From: Stenogyne calaminthoides
Taxonomy: Eukaryota; Streptophyta; Magnoliopsida; Lamiales; Lamiaceae
Direction: 5' to 3'
Assembly (NCBI GenBank): GCA_037126765.1
Contig: JBBCBC010000016.1
Location: 16,914,728 to 16,978,727, forward strand
Length of the DNA stretch: 64,000 nucleotides
The notes beneath the pieces are model-generated. The model worked only from the letters and a program-made list of their open reading frames with translations, ran no database searches and had not been told where the DNA came from. A program made the position numbers and the translations under genes. This document shows, piece by piece, positions 42,341 through 53,279 of this stretch. The first letter of the stretch is position 1; every line of letters starts with the position of its first letter.

Positions 42341-44159
42341 AATAAGATGAAGTCCAATAAATTAATCAATCCAGAAATTGGGCTTACCAATTTAATTAAG
42401 TCAGAACTGGGCTTATGCATTTATCAGACCTGGGCCCATTTTAAGTTAACTGCTCATCTTAAATTCAGCTGGGCCGAATGTATTAATAAACAAAATCCCG
42501 GCCCAAAGACTATTTCCTTACCAAATGAAGCCCAAGTCCACCGGTGAAGTCGTTCACTTTCCTTCTTCCTCCTCATCTTGACTGATTCTGCAAGTGGACC
42601 AGAAATCACGCTATCACCGCCTCTTTCGTCCCCGAATCTGGCCGCATCCTTCTCAATTTAGATGACATCGCGCACCTCGTGCCCCCAATCGATGCTTCTT
42701 CCCCTCTGAAAACGCGCAAACGCCCAGAATCCCTAATTCACCCGCCGGCCATTGGCGACGAAATTGTGCCGTGGATCGCAGCGATGAAATTGCGCCGTGG
42801 ATCGCAGCGCGGCTTCGGGCTTCGGCGTCGGCTCTGGCGGTTTGAATGGGCTAGTATCGTTGTCGTGGTTGGGGCGATCTACGGGGAAATTGTAATGTGG
42901 CGGATTTGTCTGATTTCGGGGCTAGGACCGCCGTAGGTCGTGACCGTGCGGCGCCCCTCAAGTGAAACGATTCGTGCAGTTTTGACGGCGGACGTTCTTG
43001 ATCCGGTATAAACGATTGGTTTTCGGGTAGAAGCAGATGGCAGCGGAGCAAATTAGGAACTGTGGTTCAAAGCAACCTTACTTGATTCCGTATTGAGGCC
43101 ACTGACGGAGGATCGAAGTCGAGGCGGCCCTTCTTGGCAGAGCGGCGTTGATTGGAGAAGAGGGCTGTGCTGATTTCTCGATGGGAATCCGGTGAGCCGG
43201 TTGTGGTGAGATTGGCGAGGCCGGCGCTTAGGCTGCTAGTACGCAGCATCAGTAACGGACCAATTGCCTCCTTTTGTACAATATGACACAATTTATGGGC
43301 TGTTTTTGGTGTACCATGTTGCGGGGTGGGAATTTTTGTATTCATGGTTGTATGAATGTTGAACTTTGCAGGATGTAGGATAGGAATTTTTGTACCACTT
43401 TTTTTTTTTTAGATGAACAGCTTGTACGAACACGACCCTTCTTTGAAATCTGGGTTTGGTTTTTGATGAACAGTTAGTGTTCCATCCGAATTGGATTTTT
43501 TATTTTTTTGGGTCTAACAATTTCCATTAAATTGTCGTTAGATGTTTTTCATGAGCAATGGAATTGTTTATAACATAGATTTTTCGTCATCGGGGAAGCA
43601 AGTAATTATTGAAGGATGAATGAACAATCAATGAAAAACATAAAAAACAAAGCGAATTTGTTTCTTTCGATCGGTCCGGAAGAATACGTGCGAGGCATCT
43701 GAAATTTAGGATCTTTACTATCTTTTCCTATCTATTTTAGTGTCCTTTTTTTTTTTTTTGGTTTGTCACTATTTATTTATTCTGAAATTCTAGTCTGAAA
43801 TGAAAACCCTCCTAAATGGGCCCTCTAATTAGTGGAATCTGAAGATATATTAAATCTTCGTCAAGATCAACAGCGGATATGCGAATCTTACGTTTTTCAT
43901 AATAAATATCGGGGGAATATCTACGTTGATCCACTTTTTCCTTGCTTGTCTTCGTTTGACACACTGCAGGCCTCACCTGGCGGAAAAGACCTTGAGGAAG
44001 TCTTGGATTTAAGCGAGCTCGACTTCGTCTTAAATCTTCATTAGGTGACCTGGGGAAATTTGCTGCGCATACTGTGAGCTCGACTCATCTCTTCCTTGAT
44101 GTTCGCTACCCGGGTAGCCTGCGGACCCGACCTCGGCTCATATACCTTCTTTTGCTATA
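42341..44159. other. Unassigned region with GC-rich centre
   Basis: Several TGGGC/GGCCCA words (42378-42510, including TGGGCCCA at 42431-42438) precede a GC-rich block (about 42560-43250), which looks like a plant promoter followed by a transcribed 5' region. The block contains a 26-bp perfect-but-two tandem duplication (42757-42782 and 42783-42808). Short frames such as 42679-42936 match nothing I know. A poly-T run lies near 43747. The region could be host gene DNA or another element's leader. Confidence 0.4.
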
Positions 44160-46231
44160 CCATAGTTGCCATGTCATCAATATTCCTCATATAGTGATTT
44201 GGCGATTATTATGGCTACAATGAATTGCTTCCAATGTATCTTGAATCTGAATGAGCTCAGGTTTCTTTGATTCACATAACCTTGGTTGTGAACAAAACCT
44301 TAGTATTTATAAACTGACTCTCTAAAAGTCTCTTTCTTGAAAAACTATCCAGTTGGAAAAAGCGGTTTCAAGGGTTTCCTCTTTTGGTTATTGATGAGCA
44401 ATTTATTTCAGGGGTTTGAACACACTCTTGCATGTATTAGGAAATATGCGACCCGTAGTCAATCACCAACCATATGGCGGGAGATATCGTACGACATTTC
44501 TTTAGAGATATATCGACTTTCGATTGTCGATATAGTACGTTGTTGTAAATCTCCTCGTTGGTTGAAATCTTCCTTTGAGCGAGACAAACAAAAGCGGCTC
44601 TATTTTAGTCAACCACATTTGGTCGATATGTTCCTTAATGTTCGCGAATGTATAACATTCTATTTGTTTGTCTAAGAATGAACAAAACATATTCAACTCA
44701 AAGTAACTTGTTCGGGGGTCTTTTGTGTTGGGATATTTTTAGTTTTGATGAATTATGCGAAACATTATCGGCGCGTATTATTGAAGTGATTTACGGATAA
44801 CGGGTTGAAAAAGAACAAATTGAGGGGAACTCCGCGCGGAATCGGGGCGAAATTTTGAGGGCGAGAATAGTCGAGATCAAATGAGTAAAGTTTGAGTCTT
44901 GATCTTGAGAGAAGAAAAGCTTTTTTCTCAAGAGGATGATGATTTGACAAAAAGATCGTAAGAGTCTTTTCACGAAGAGGCGGATGATACGACGAGATCT
45001 TGGATCGGAATAAAGGATGATCAAGATTTCGGATGTGTAAACCTAATGAATCTTGATGCTATCACGAAAAGATAACTCTTTTCTCTCGTTAAAAAGTCTC
45101 GGGATCTTGAATCGAACTATCTTCGAGTGTCGATATTCATCGCATAAGGTCATTTGAAGAGAAGCGAAATAAGGTTTCGAACAAGGCTCGTATAGATTAT
45201 TGTTATTTAGGATGAAATCAAAATCCTAGGAATATAGCCAAGATGTCGTGGACCAATATAAGACAATAGGCCCGGAAAAGTTGCGGAACTTCTGGAGAAT
45301 AGTATGGATTTGAATGTGATTCTCTTAACATTCAAATCCACACTATAAATCTGAAGTTCAAGCTTCGTTATCGATTATTGGAATCGAAATGAGAAGATAT
45401 AGCGATGCTTCTGAGCGAAAGACCCGCAGAAACAAGTCTATAGATATACAAATATATTCAAAAGTGTTCTAGAATACAAACAATACGATGTATGCAGAGA
45501 TTTTTTGAGAAATTTAAACCATTATAAGGGAAAATCTCACCATAAGTTGGAACAACACCAAATCAAACCCCATGGTGAAGTGAGGTGGTTGTTAGGCAAT
45601 CCCGTAGGGGGTGATAAGTCGTTGAGTGTGAACTTCGTTAAACGTCGTAGGCAATCCAGTGGAGGTGATAAGTCCAGATTGAAGGAATTTCCCTAGAGGA
45701 GAGTGGATGTATCAAAATATATATTCTTTGTTGTTTTCTTCTTTATTTTCTTATATTGTCATACGCATTCAATTATAAGCAAAACACAACACATGAGCTT
45801 AAAACGCAAAAATTGGAAACACTCTGCCCTCACCCCTGTTTTATATGCATCGAACTGAATTGTTTCGCTTCCGCACGCGCAAAATGGGTTTTTCGACTTT
45901 CGAATTGGGACCATCATTTTGGGTCAGTACAAAAACAATCTTCAGGATCTTTTGGTCTTCAGATCTTTAGTCTTCAGGACTCTTTTTCTTCAGGGACTTC
46001 GATCTTCAGGATTCTTCTGAGCTACTCAGGAACATCTGAGTCCTTCAGATGAAATCAACAATAAACTTATTTCTCTCTGATCTATATTTGCTGACTATAC
46101 ATAATGCAGATACTTCTGAGTCTTTAATATTTATTGAAACCTGATCATATACTACCAAGATGTCCTGATATATGTCATACTCAGGGGTTTTGAGATCTAA
46201 TCAAAATCTTTATTAAATTCATCTCCCAACA
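44160..46231 (-). repeat. Diverged SIRE-like LTR, split by a solo LTR
   Basis: The right end reads AAATTCATCTCCCAACA as in elements C and D. The 45922-46231 part shares the CTTCAG/CTGAG-rich stretch and the TGACTATACAT word with the C LTR. The left part (44300-44720) keeps TATTTATAAACTGAC, CTTGAAAAACTATCC and TTTCCTCTTTTGG in C's order. No polypurine tract follows at 46232, so it is a solo or truncated LTR. I cannot place its left end; 44160 is approximate. It interrupts the gag remnant of element F. Confidence 0.65.
44726..45916 (+). mobile_element. Solo copia LTR, 1191 bp, with TTTTG target duplication
   Basis: Starts TGTTGGGATA and ends GGACCATCA, flanked by perfect TTTTG direct repeats (44721-44725 and 45917-45921). 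It contains no coding sequence. The interior carries the paired words GGCAATCC...GGGGGTGATAAGTC and GGCAATCC...GGAGGTGATAAGTC (45594-45674). Unequal recombination between two LTRs of a former full element leaves this structure. Excising it rejoins the surrounding SIRE-like LTR. Confidence 0.82.
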
Positions 46232-46239
46232 ACGCCTAT

Positions 46240-46560
46240 CATCATTAGCACATGAGATAAAATTTTCCCTTCTTTAGCTAACCGGCATCTGAACAAATCT
46301 CTCATCACTTCATAAATCTCAGAATGAGATTCAAGTTCAAAGAGATCCTTCAGATTCTTGAGCATCTACAAGAGACCTATTTTCTCATGTTCTTATTGGT
46401 CGGGGAGTCATCCGAACAACATCACACATTAGTCCTGGGAAGCATCCTTTTGATGCTTCTTTCGAAGTTATTCGTCAAAGCGTGGCTACCTCGGGGAACC
46501 AAATAGGGTAATCGAGGATTGGCTTGTCTAACACGTCTTTAATATTTTCTTGCAGAAGAC
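46240..46560 (-). pseudogene. Element F gag fragment
   Basis: Minus-strand sequence gives LKNLKDLFELESHSEIYEVM, then RDLFRCRLAKEG and SHVLMMIG. This resembles the UBN2-type copia gag (pattern LKxLFELxxRSExYEVMRxLxxCKMxEGxxVxxHVxKMIG). The preceding part (about 46620-46370) is split between two frames and holds TAG stops. The fragment ends at the LTR junction. Gag would coat the element's RNA; this piece is far too short to act. Confidence 0.65.
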
Positions 46561-46642
46561 CAAACACATATTTGGTGTGGTCGGAAAAATTGGTCTAACC
46601 AATTTGTTTGTTTCTAAATCACATCTCAATTAAAGTTATACA

Positions 46643-46805
46643 TTTCAACTAACCAAGAGAAATAAAATAAAATGAGAATTAAACACATAATTCCTATGAT
46701 CAATATTCAGCAATCAAAATAAATTTCAACTAACCAAGAGAAATAAAATAAAATGGAAATTAAACACATAATTCCTATGATCGATATTCAAAGAATCAAA
46801 ATAAA
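46643..46805. repeat. 81-bp tandem duplication
   Basis: Two copies with period 81 starting TTTCAACTAACCAAGAG at 46643 and 46724, differing at a few positions, one of them a CAATATTCAG / CGATATTCAAAG change. Confidence 0.9.
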
Positions 46806-47975
46806 CGTACTTTTTCTTTTGTGTTTATTTTATCTCTATTATTTTCACATCTTTCAACGACCTCATCTGGAGAAAGACAAATTTATATCAAATATAAATT
46901 GTAATGAATTTTAGATCCACATTCTTATTATTATAATATCCGCTTTTTACCGATTCTTTAGAATAATAAACCCAGAGGCCTATATACCAATCAAGAAAAA
47001 TGCGAACTCCTAGTTGATTGAACCGGGATTCAATCGGATGTCCCCTAACTTTCGTTTTTTTTTTTTTTGTTTAAACAAAAGCAAAGTTAAATTGATTACA
47101 ACCATCGTTGGCGACATTTCGTGTCCCTATAAAAGTCACTTATTGAATATAGAATTGAAAAAAAACATTGTAAAAACACCAAAATTTCAGCAGCAGCAAA
47201 CTGTGCAGAACAGTCCCAAAACGAAACAGGCATGTGGGGCGTGCAGGCGAGTCGCCGCCGCCGCTAGGCGCGTGTGGGCGACTCGCCGCTGCCGCCTATA
47301 CATAAGAGCGTATGTAAGGGACCCGTGACGTATCGTCTCGAAATATATCAAAACCGACGGTCATGGGTCAAAATCCAGATGGCGGCGCGTCCCACACAAC
47401 ACGAAACAAAACAGGACACAACGCCACGACTAGGATCGATTCGACAATGCACCACCGAAGAGGAAGGTTGGCACGCCGCCGTGAATCGCACCTATCTAGG
47501 GCGGATCTCAACCAACCGGTCACGAATCGAGGACGTCGCTGCCCAAAATGTGGATGCACCGTGAACGCCGCCACGAAATCATCAAGGTATGGTTGCATCA
47601 CCGCAGATCCAATCTGCATCGCTCATGCCATCGCGACATCAGGCGACCATCGCGAGTCGCAGCGTTAAGCCGCCGACTCGAGCGATGTCTCAGATGTCTC
47701 GCACGGATGAAGGAGCGGCACTAGTTCGGGAAGGTAACGGCGGAAGGGAACTTCTAGAAAACCCTAATAGTGGACGGGGCAGATGATGAACCAAAACAAG
47801 GGGAGTGTGGTAATTAATAAACTAAAAAATTACACCAGTTAATAATAACAGGACGATGGTACACTCCCCCAAAAATTGTTCAACCGGTGCGGTCAGAATA
47901 AGATTTAATCTCACTCCAATTTATAAAATCTTATAAATCAATTAATTCAATCAAGCAATTAATAAAGAGCGCGAA
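46806..47975 (-). other. Element F leader with GC-rich island
   Basis: AT-rich flanks around a GC-rich island (about 47180-47780) carrying overlapping frames on both strands without family resemblance. By position between primer site and gag it corresponds to the GC-rich leaders of elements A and B. Confidence 0.5.
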
Positions 47976-47987
47976 ACTACGATACCA
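47976..47987 (-). other. Primer-binding site of element F
   Basis: Minus strand TGGTATCGTAG next to the LTR end, matching the first seven bases of the tRNA-Met-type site and then altered where CAGAG is expected. Confidence 0.55.
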
Positions 47988-47989
47988 TA

Positions 47990-49559
47990 TTTGGAATTTA
48001 TAAAAGACGTAAACACGCGTAATACGTGCGCGGAAGAAATAAATACCACCAACAACGAACAATTAATTGCATAATTAAATACGAGTGGCGTAAAAGAATT
48101 CTACGACGAATTGCATACGCGGATTCTCAACTATGACATCCACGTAACGATCGTTTACTAATTTGCTGAATCATCAACGTTGAATCCCCAAGAGATGAAT
48201 TTCTTTAGGAAAATTCTAACTTAGAGATTTTATGGAGAAAATATTAACTCACGTATTAATGAATTAAAATTTTCGTATATATATATAAGGCGCAGTTTAA
48301 ATCTTAAGCTAACCTTTGTTAGAAAAATCTTAATAAAACAAATCTTTTAGATTTATTTCCCATATATAAAAATTTCTCTGGTTTAATTCCATGTCTATCA
48401 AATCTCTACGAATTTGATTCCATGTATATCAAATCTATAATAATAATATTCGGACTTTTGTGGCTAAGTGTAATTAATCGTGATCAATTAGTGATTAGAG
48501 ATAATATGATTAAGTTATTTGAATAGACACTTCATCATGTTTAAGACCAATATAATATTTAATGAAAACTAAATCGTAATAACCCGTGTTTCAATTACGG
48601 TGGTTGCACATACATATTTCATATATTGAGAATATTAGTCAAATTATTTTAGTTTGAATAAATCGACGATTCAATATATGAGGGTTGATTAAAAATGTTG
48701 TTTGACTAATAATATAGTTCGAAATAAAAGGAATATTATATTATTTTCATTTCATTATTATTGTTTCATAATTATAGTTGGTTAATTGAAGTGTTTATTC
48801 AAATAACTTAATCATATTATCTCTAATCACTAATTGATCATGTATGTCACACTTAGCCACAAAGTCTAAGTTGATTATGATCAAGGCCGATGACTTAGAT
48901 CCAATTATGGCTTGATCGAAGATGAGTATTCTCTAAATCCACATTGAGGAATAAATCATATTCTTGGCTCAACTACCACGCATTCATGCACTTTTGTGAT
49001 TTAACCCAATCCAAGTCATATCTACCCATAGACGGGGTGCAAACGTCGGTCATAGTCAATGTTCATCACTCCACACATGTCGTGCATATTGACCTGAAGT
49101 CAAAGAAGTATCGCTTCCACTAACCGAGATACCCGTAGACACATATAGTGGAAATACATCAAACAATTTCTCGGATGGGTATACCAATACCCTCTAAGGT
49201 ATTTGTGCATCCATCATGAGATACCTAGTATCTCGTAGTAAGTGAGATCTTACTACACTCTCTAAGAAAGTATGATCGCAGATCGCATTAATCAATCTCC
49301 ATTCATCATCAATATTTCATTCTTGATGATCCTTGATCAGGGCCATTTGAGAATCATGCATAAGTCATCTGAGTTCTCACAACTACAATGACAGCAATGA
49401 CTCATGGAAACACTTGTATGAATAAATGCAAACAATCAAACATAATATTTAAACAAGTGTATTGTCATACATTAATATTAAGTGAACTATAATATTAAAT
49501 CAAACTGAATATCATCGAGTATTATGTCTTTATAATATATTATTTCTAGGACACTAACA
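47990..49559 (-). repeat. Element F 5' LTR, about 1570 bp
   Basis: The right end, read on the minus strand, starts TGTTAGTGTCCTAG; the left end adjoins the primer site. It contains a TATA-like ATATATATAAGG (near 48277-48290, opposite strand) and a large inverted repeat (48452-48867). Confidence 0.7.
48452..48867. repeat. Long inverted repeat (~80-bp arms) inside the element F LTR
   Basis: Arms at about 48452-48534 and 48787-48867 are reverse complements with only a few mismatches. The shared core is GTGGCTAAGTG...GATCAATTAGTGATTAGAG...ATGATTAAGTTATTTGAAT. The loop is about 250 bases. Transcripts through it would fold into a long hairpin. It may be an old fold-back element inserted in the LTR, but I see no target duplication. 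Confidence 0.85.
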
Positions 49560-49798
49560 CTAACAATTATGCGCTTTGTTGATTGCATAGTTTTGTTGCA
49601 CTTATTGGGATTTTGTTGGTGTAAATGCTGCTCTAGCCTCTATGATCTGTTCCAGTTTGAATTAGGGCTTAACCCCTTTGTTATTTACTGCATAATTTGA
49701 TTCGGGGTTTATCTTTTCTTTTGTACATGTAATGTAATTAATGGTGCTAAAAGTTAATAAGTGGCCAAAATTATGAATTAAGAGCTGTGTGGGTGCAG

Positions 49799-49947
49799 AG
49801 GGGTCACCAGAATTCACTGGAAATGTTGCCCATGTATTTCATGCTAATGATTTTTGGAGGAATGAGGCACCCTCCAATATGTGCATTAATTACTCGGCTT
49901 AGTGTACACCTTTGGGCGGTACTTCTATTTCACAGGTTACTCAACTG
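49799..49947 (+). pseudogene. MGST3: MGST3-like exon (microsomal glutathione S-transferase 3)
   Basis: One exon of a MAPEG-family integral membrane enzyme that conjugates or reduces with glutathione in the endoplasmic reticulum. After an AG acceptor at 49797-49798 the exon reads RGHQNSLEMLPMYFMLMIFGG, then MRHPPICAL, and after a small frame change LGLVYTFGRYFYFTGYSTG. These are the hallmark second and third membrane helices of MGST3. A GT donor follows at 49948. Upstream and downstream exons are not found in the window. Retroelements F (left) and D (right) lie on either side and may have separated them. The frameshift near 49892 means either a pseudogene or a sequence error. I am sure of the family, not of its functional state. 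Confidence 0.85.
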
Positions 49948-50190
49948 GTGTCTTCTATTTTTAGTTTTGTGAACAGTAAATTATTGGGGCTTTTGTGAAG
50001 AATTATGTTTTCTGAAATGGGCAGAAGGCCGATGTAAGGAAACAATGAAAATTCATTTGGGGATGAGTTTGAGAAGAGATAGTTTTGTTACTTCGTGAAC
50101 AGAGGAGGCCGGAGGCGGCCGATGATCTCAAAAAGGAGCTGAATTTGTACAGGAGTGGAATTTTATATTTTAATTTATCTGATGTAATTT
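49948..50190. other. AT-rich intron-like sequence
   Basis: Follows the MGST3 donor site. No further MGST3 exon is recognisable. A short GC-richer stretch (50085-50140) carries no known domain. Confidence 0.4.
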
Positions 50191-50725
50191 TTTTATATTT
50201 TATCTGGATTTGCAATTTTCTAATGCGCGTGCAATTTATATTGCTTGTTTGTGCATTGTTTATTGTGGGTGTGCAGAATTTTAAATAGAATGACGGATGA
50301 TTAAAAAAAATTGTGGTGTGGAGAATTTTTAACGGGTGTGCAAAATTGTGGTGTGTGCAGAATTTAAAAAATAAATAAAAGGGCAGATAATTTTTTTTAA
50401 AAAAAATTTGGAGAGTGCAAATTTATTTACGAGTGTGCAGAAATTTTGTGGTGTGTGCAGATATAAAAAAATTAATTAAATAAACGGACAGATAATAAAA
50501 AAAATTGGGGTGTGCAGAAATTTTTACGAGTATTTAGAATTTTAAAAATTAATTAAATAAAAGGACAAATAATTAAAAAAAAATTGGGGATGTTCAGAAA
50601 TTTTTTATAATTTGCAGAATGGTTAAGAATTTATAATTTAATATATATACGAATATATAATTTTTTTTAAAATTAATTAAATAGAAGATTAAAAAAATTG
50701 GGGTGTGCAGATTTTTTAGGGGAAT
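50191..50725. repeat. Degenerate AT-rich repeat array with GGTGTGCAGA words
   Basis: The words GGTGTGCAGA(A) and ACGAGTGTGCAG recur with ATTAATTAAATAAA and GGACAGATAAT between them, at irregular intervals of about 50-110 bases. It is probably an expanded minisatellite in non-coding DNA. Confidence 0.65.
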
Positions 50726-50904
50726 AAATGTTTAAATTTCGGTCAAGACATTCCAAATGAATTCAAAATTGCACAAATTTGGTTTTTGTATCATAAGGTT
50801 ATTTAAGTCTTTAAAACCTTTTTTTTGGACCTAAGAGTAACACTTAAAAAGTGTAGTATTTAAGAGTAAGAACTACTCATAAATGGTATGTAATATTAAC
50901 TACT

Positions 50905-52836
50905 TGTTGGTCCCGGTGCAAACGAGTCTTACACGTGTATGGGGGGGAATACACGTGTTCGATTGATTTTAAAAACTTTTCATCGAGGTCGGCTTGGGGT
51001 CGGGTAGTCTCGAAGATTTGGCCCGAGAAGCCATATCGCCTACGAGTCAAAGTCTACTACGAGACAAAGTGATCTGAGTCGCTTTGAAACCTCGAGATAA
51101 TCCCAAGTGAGCCTCGAAGTTATCGGAGATCTTGAGCCGCTTGAAAAAGCTACTCAGATGTGCGGAATGGTTGGCCCTAAGTTTATACTCGTTTTATGCT
51201 TTGCTGAAAACCTTCCTTTTAATGGAATAGTGATTTAGGTGTGATTGGTTAGATGCAACTTTAGTGGATTGATTCCAATGAATATTAGTGAAAATATGCT
51301 TTCGGTTAAATATATGCAATGAGATAATTAATGCGAAAGTAAAGCAAATAACACAAAGAAGTTATAGTGGTTCGAGAGACTCAAGCTCCTACGCCCACTC
51401 TCTCTCGATCTCTTGAGAGAAATTCCTTAATCACCTCCTAAGGTTTTTCGACCTACCTACGTAGTTTACTAACCTTTCTATTTTGAGCTTTTCGACTACC
51501 TCTATAGTTTACTTACTCAAAACACACATAAGCTTTACGATTATCCAAAAATAGTTTACTCACTTCTTTCTCTAGAGTTTTTCGACTACCTCAATGTAGT
51601 TTACTAACTCTTTACAACTCCAACTCACCAACAATCACACTCAAATTACCTTACAAAGGGTTTGGGGTTTTTGGTTGGTTTCAACTAGGATGAGATATCC
51701 TTTACAATTAAGAACAATGCAAAGGCTAGGATATCTCTACTAAGCTTTGGATATATCTTATCAAAACTAGGCTTAGTGAATGAGCTCTCTTCGATATAAA
51801 GCACTTGGGAAATTCTTGGGTTTTTCGAGTGCTTCAACTTCAATAATAAGTTTGAGCTCTTGAGTTGCTTACAAATTTCCGTAACCTTCAATGTAGGGTC
51901 ACAAGTATTTATAGGCATACACCAAGGTCACTCTTGAAAAACTTTCGATTGGAAGAGATAGCTCCATGAGTTTCCTCTTATGGTGTGTGATGAAGCGACT
52001 ATATTTAGGGTTTGACACTCCCTAGCATGTTTTAGGCAAAATGCTTTTCATGCGATCGGTCCCCACTTTTTGCGATGCGGAACATAGTACTCTTGACATG
52101 CTCAAATGACACAATAAGCTTTCGATTGTCGATAAAAACAAAGTGTTGTCTTCCTCTGATTGGTTGTTATCTTCAGTTAAATGTAGACAAACATAACGGC
52201 TCTTTTTGGTCAATATCTCTGAGTGATATAACCTTAACAACACTTTGTTTTAGTTCATTTTGTCTGCATCCCGAATGTCTTGGGCAATATCTATTTTTCT
52301 AAATGTCGTGTTCTTCGATATTGTATCCTTGAGATAGATATTTTTCGATTGCCTCGGAACATTGAGGTTATCTTGAGCATTGATACATTTAGTCTTATAA
52401 GTCTTGATATAATTCTTTGTCTTGATCTTATTCTTTGTCTTAAGTCTTGATCTTCTGTCTTGTGTCTTGAGTCTTGATGTCTTGAGTCTTGATGTCTTAC
52501 GAGTCTTCACGGATATCTTGAGTCTTCATCTTTGAGTCTTGATTTCTAAGTTTCTGCTTGAGTCTTGATTTCTTAGTTTCATCTTGAGTCTTGATTTCTC
52601 GATTTCTGCTTGAGTCTTGATTTCTCGATTTCATCTTGAAACTTGGTTTCTTCATAAACTTCTTGAGTCTTGAGAATCTAACACGATCTATATCTGCTTG
52701 ACTATACGGTGCATATAACATCCTGAACACTCTAAAACTGAATCTTGACTCAACTATCAAGATTATCCTGAACATGTCATACTCTGGGCTTTTGGGATCT
52801 AATCAAAATCTTCTTTATTAAATTCATCTCCCAACA
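50905..52836 (-). repeat. Element D 3' LTR, 1932 bp
   Basis: Ends TGTTGGTCCC and CTCCCAACA. Terminal hairpin at 50931-50958, TATA at 51905-51914 (minus). Compared with the C LTR, the CTTCAG/CTGAG stretch has turned into TCTTGAGTCTTGATG-type words (52440-52640). Confidence 0.93.
50931..50958 (-). other. LTR-terminal G-tract hairpin (element D, 3' LTR)
   Basis: Same 9-bp stem ACACGTGTA / TACACGTGT and seven-G loop as in element C. Confidence 0.75.
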
Positions 52837-52850
52837 ATTTCCCCCTTTTT
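52837..52850 (-). other. Polypurine tract of element D
   Basis: Minus strand AAAAAGGGGGAAAT adjoining the 3' LTR, as in element C. Confidence 0.8.
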
Positions 52851-53279
52851 GATGATGCCAAAACCATCTTGTTACAAAACACTTAACCTATACTCAGGTT
52901 TCAGTTTTTCCTATTACAAGAATGACAAATCTCAACAATTTCATAATAAATCTCCCAACAATTTCCTCAGAAACAATCATAAGGCATATCAAAATATAAA
53001 GACATGTAAAAAGATAATGAGATATTATCTTTGAGCATAAAAGATAAAGTTCCATTGATGTATGATAGAATGTTACAGTTTACAATGAACTTATCAAAAA
53101 AATAAAGACAAAAAGATAAGGAAATTACAAGAGTCTTCAGTCTTGATCTTCAGTCTTCTTTGATCTTCAGCTCTAGCTCTTCAGTTCTCTTCTACCTCAT
53201 CCACAGGAAGTTCAAGGTTAAACATCCCATAATACCTCTTCTTCAAATTTCGTCTCTCTCCTTGATGATATCGGGGTTG

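Larger units (their letters stand above)
46232..49559 (-). mobile_element. Copia element F, 5' portion only
   Basis: Minus-strand element read right to left: 5' LTR 49559-47990, primer site 47987-47976, leader with GC-rich island (47780-47180), then a gag remnant (about 46560-46240) interrupted by the SIRE-like LTR at 46231. Pol and the 3' LTR are not visible. The LTR start TGTTAGTGTCCTAG differs from the Angela-like and SIRE-like families in the window, so it is a fourth LTR type. Confidence 0.7.

Noticed and set aside
42679..42936. 85-codon plus-strand frame as a gene
   Set aside because: No recognisable domain; its length is partly due to a 26-bp tandem duplication and GC-rich composition.
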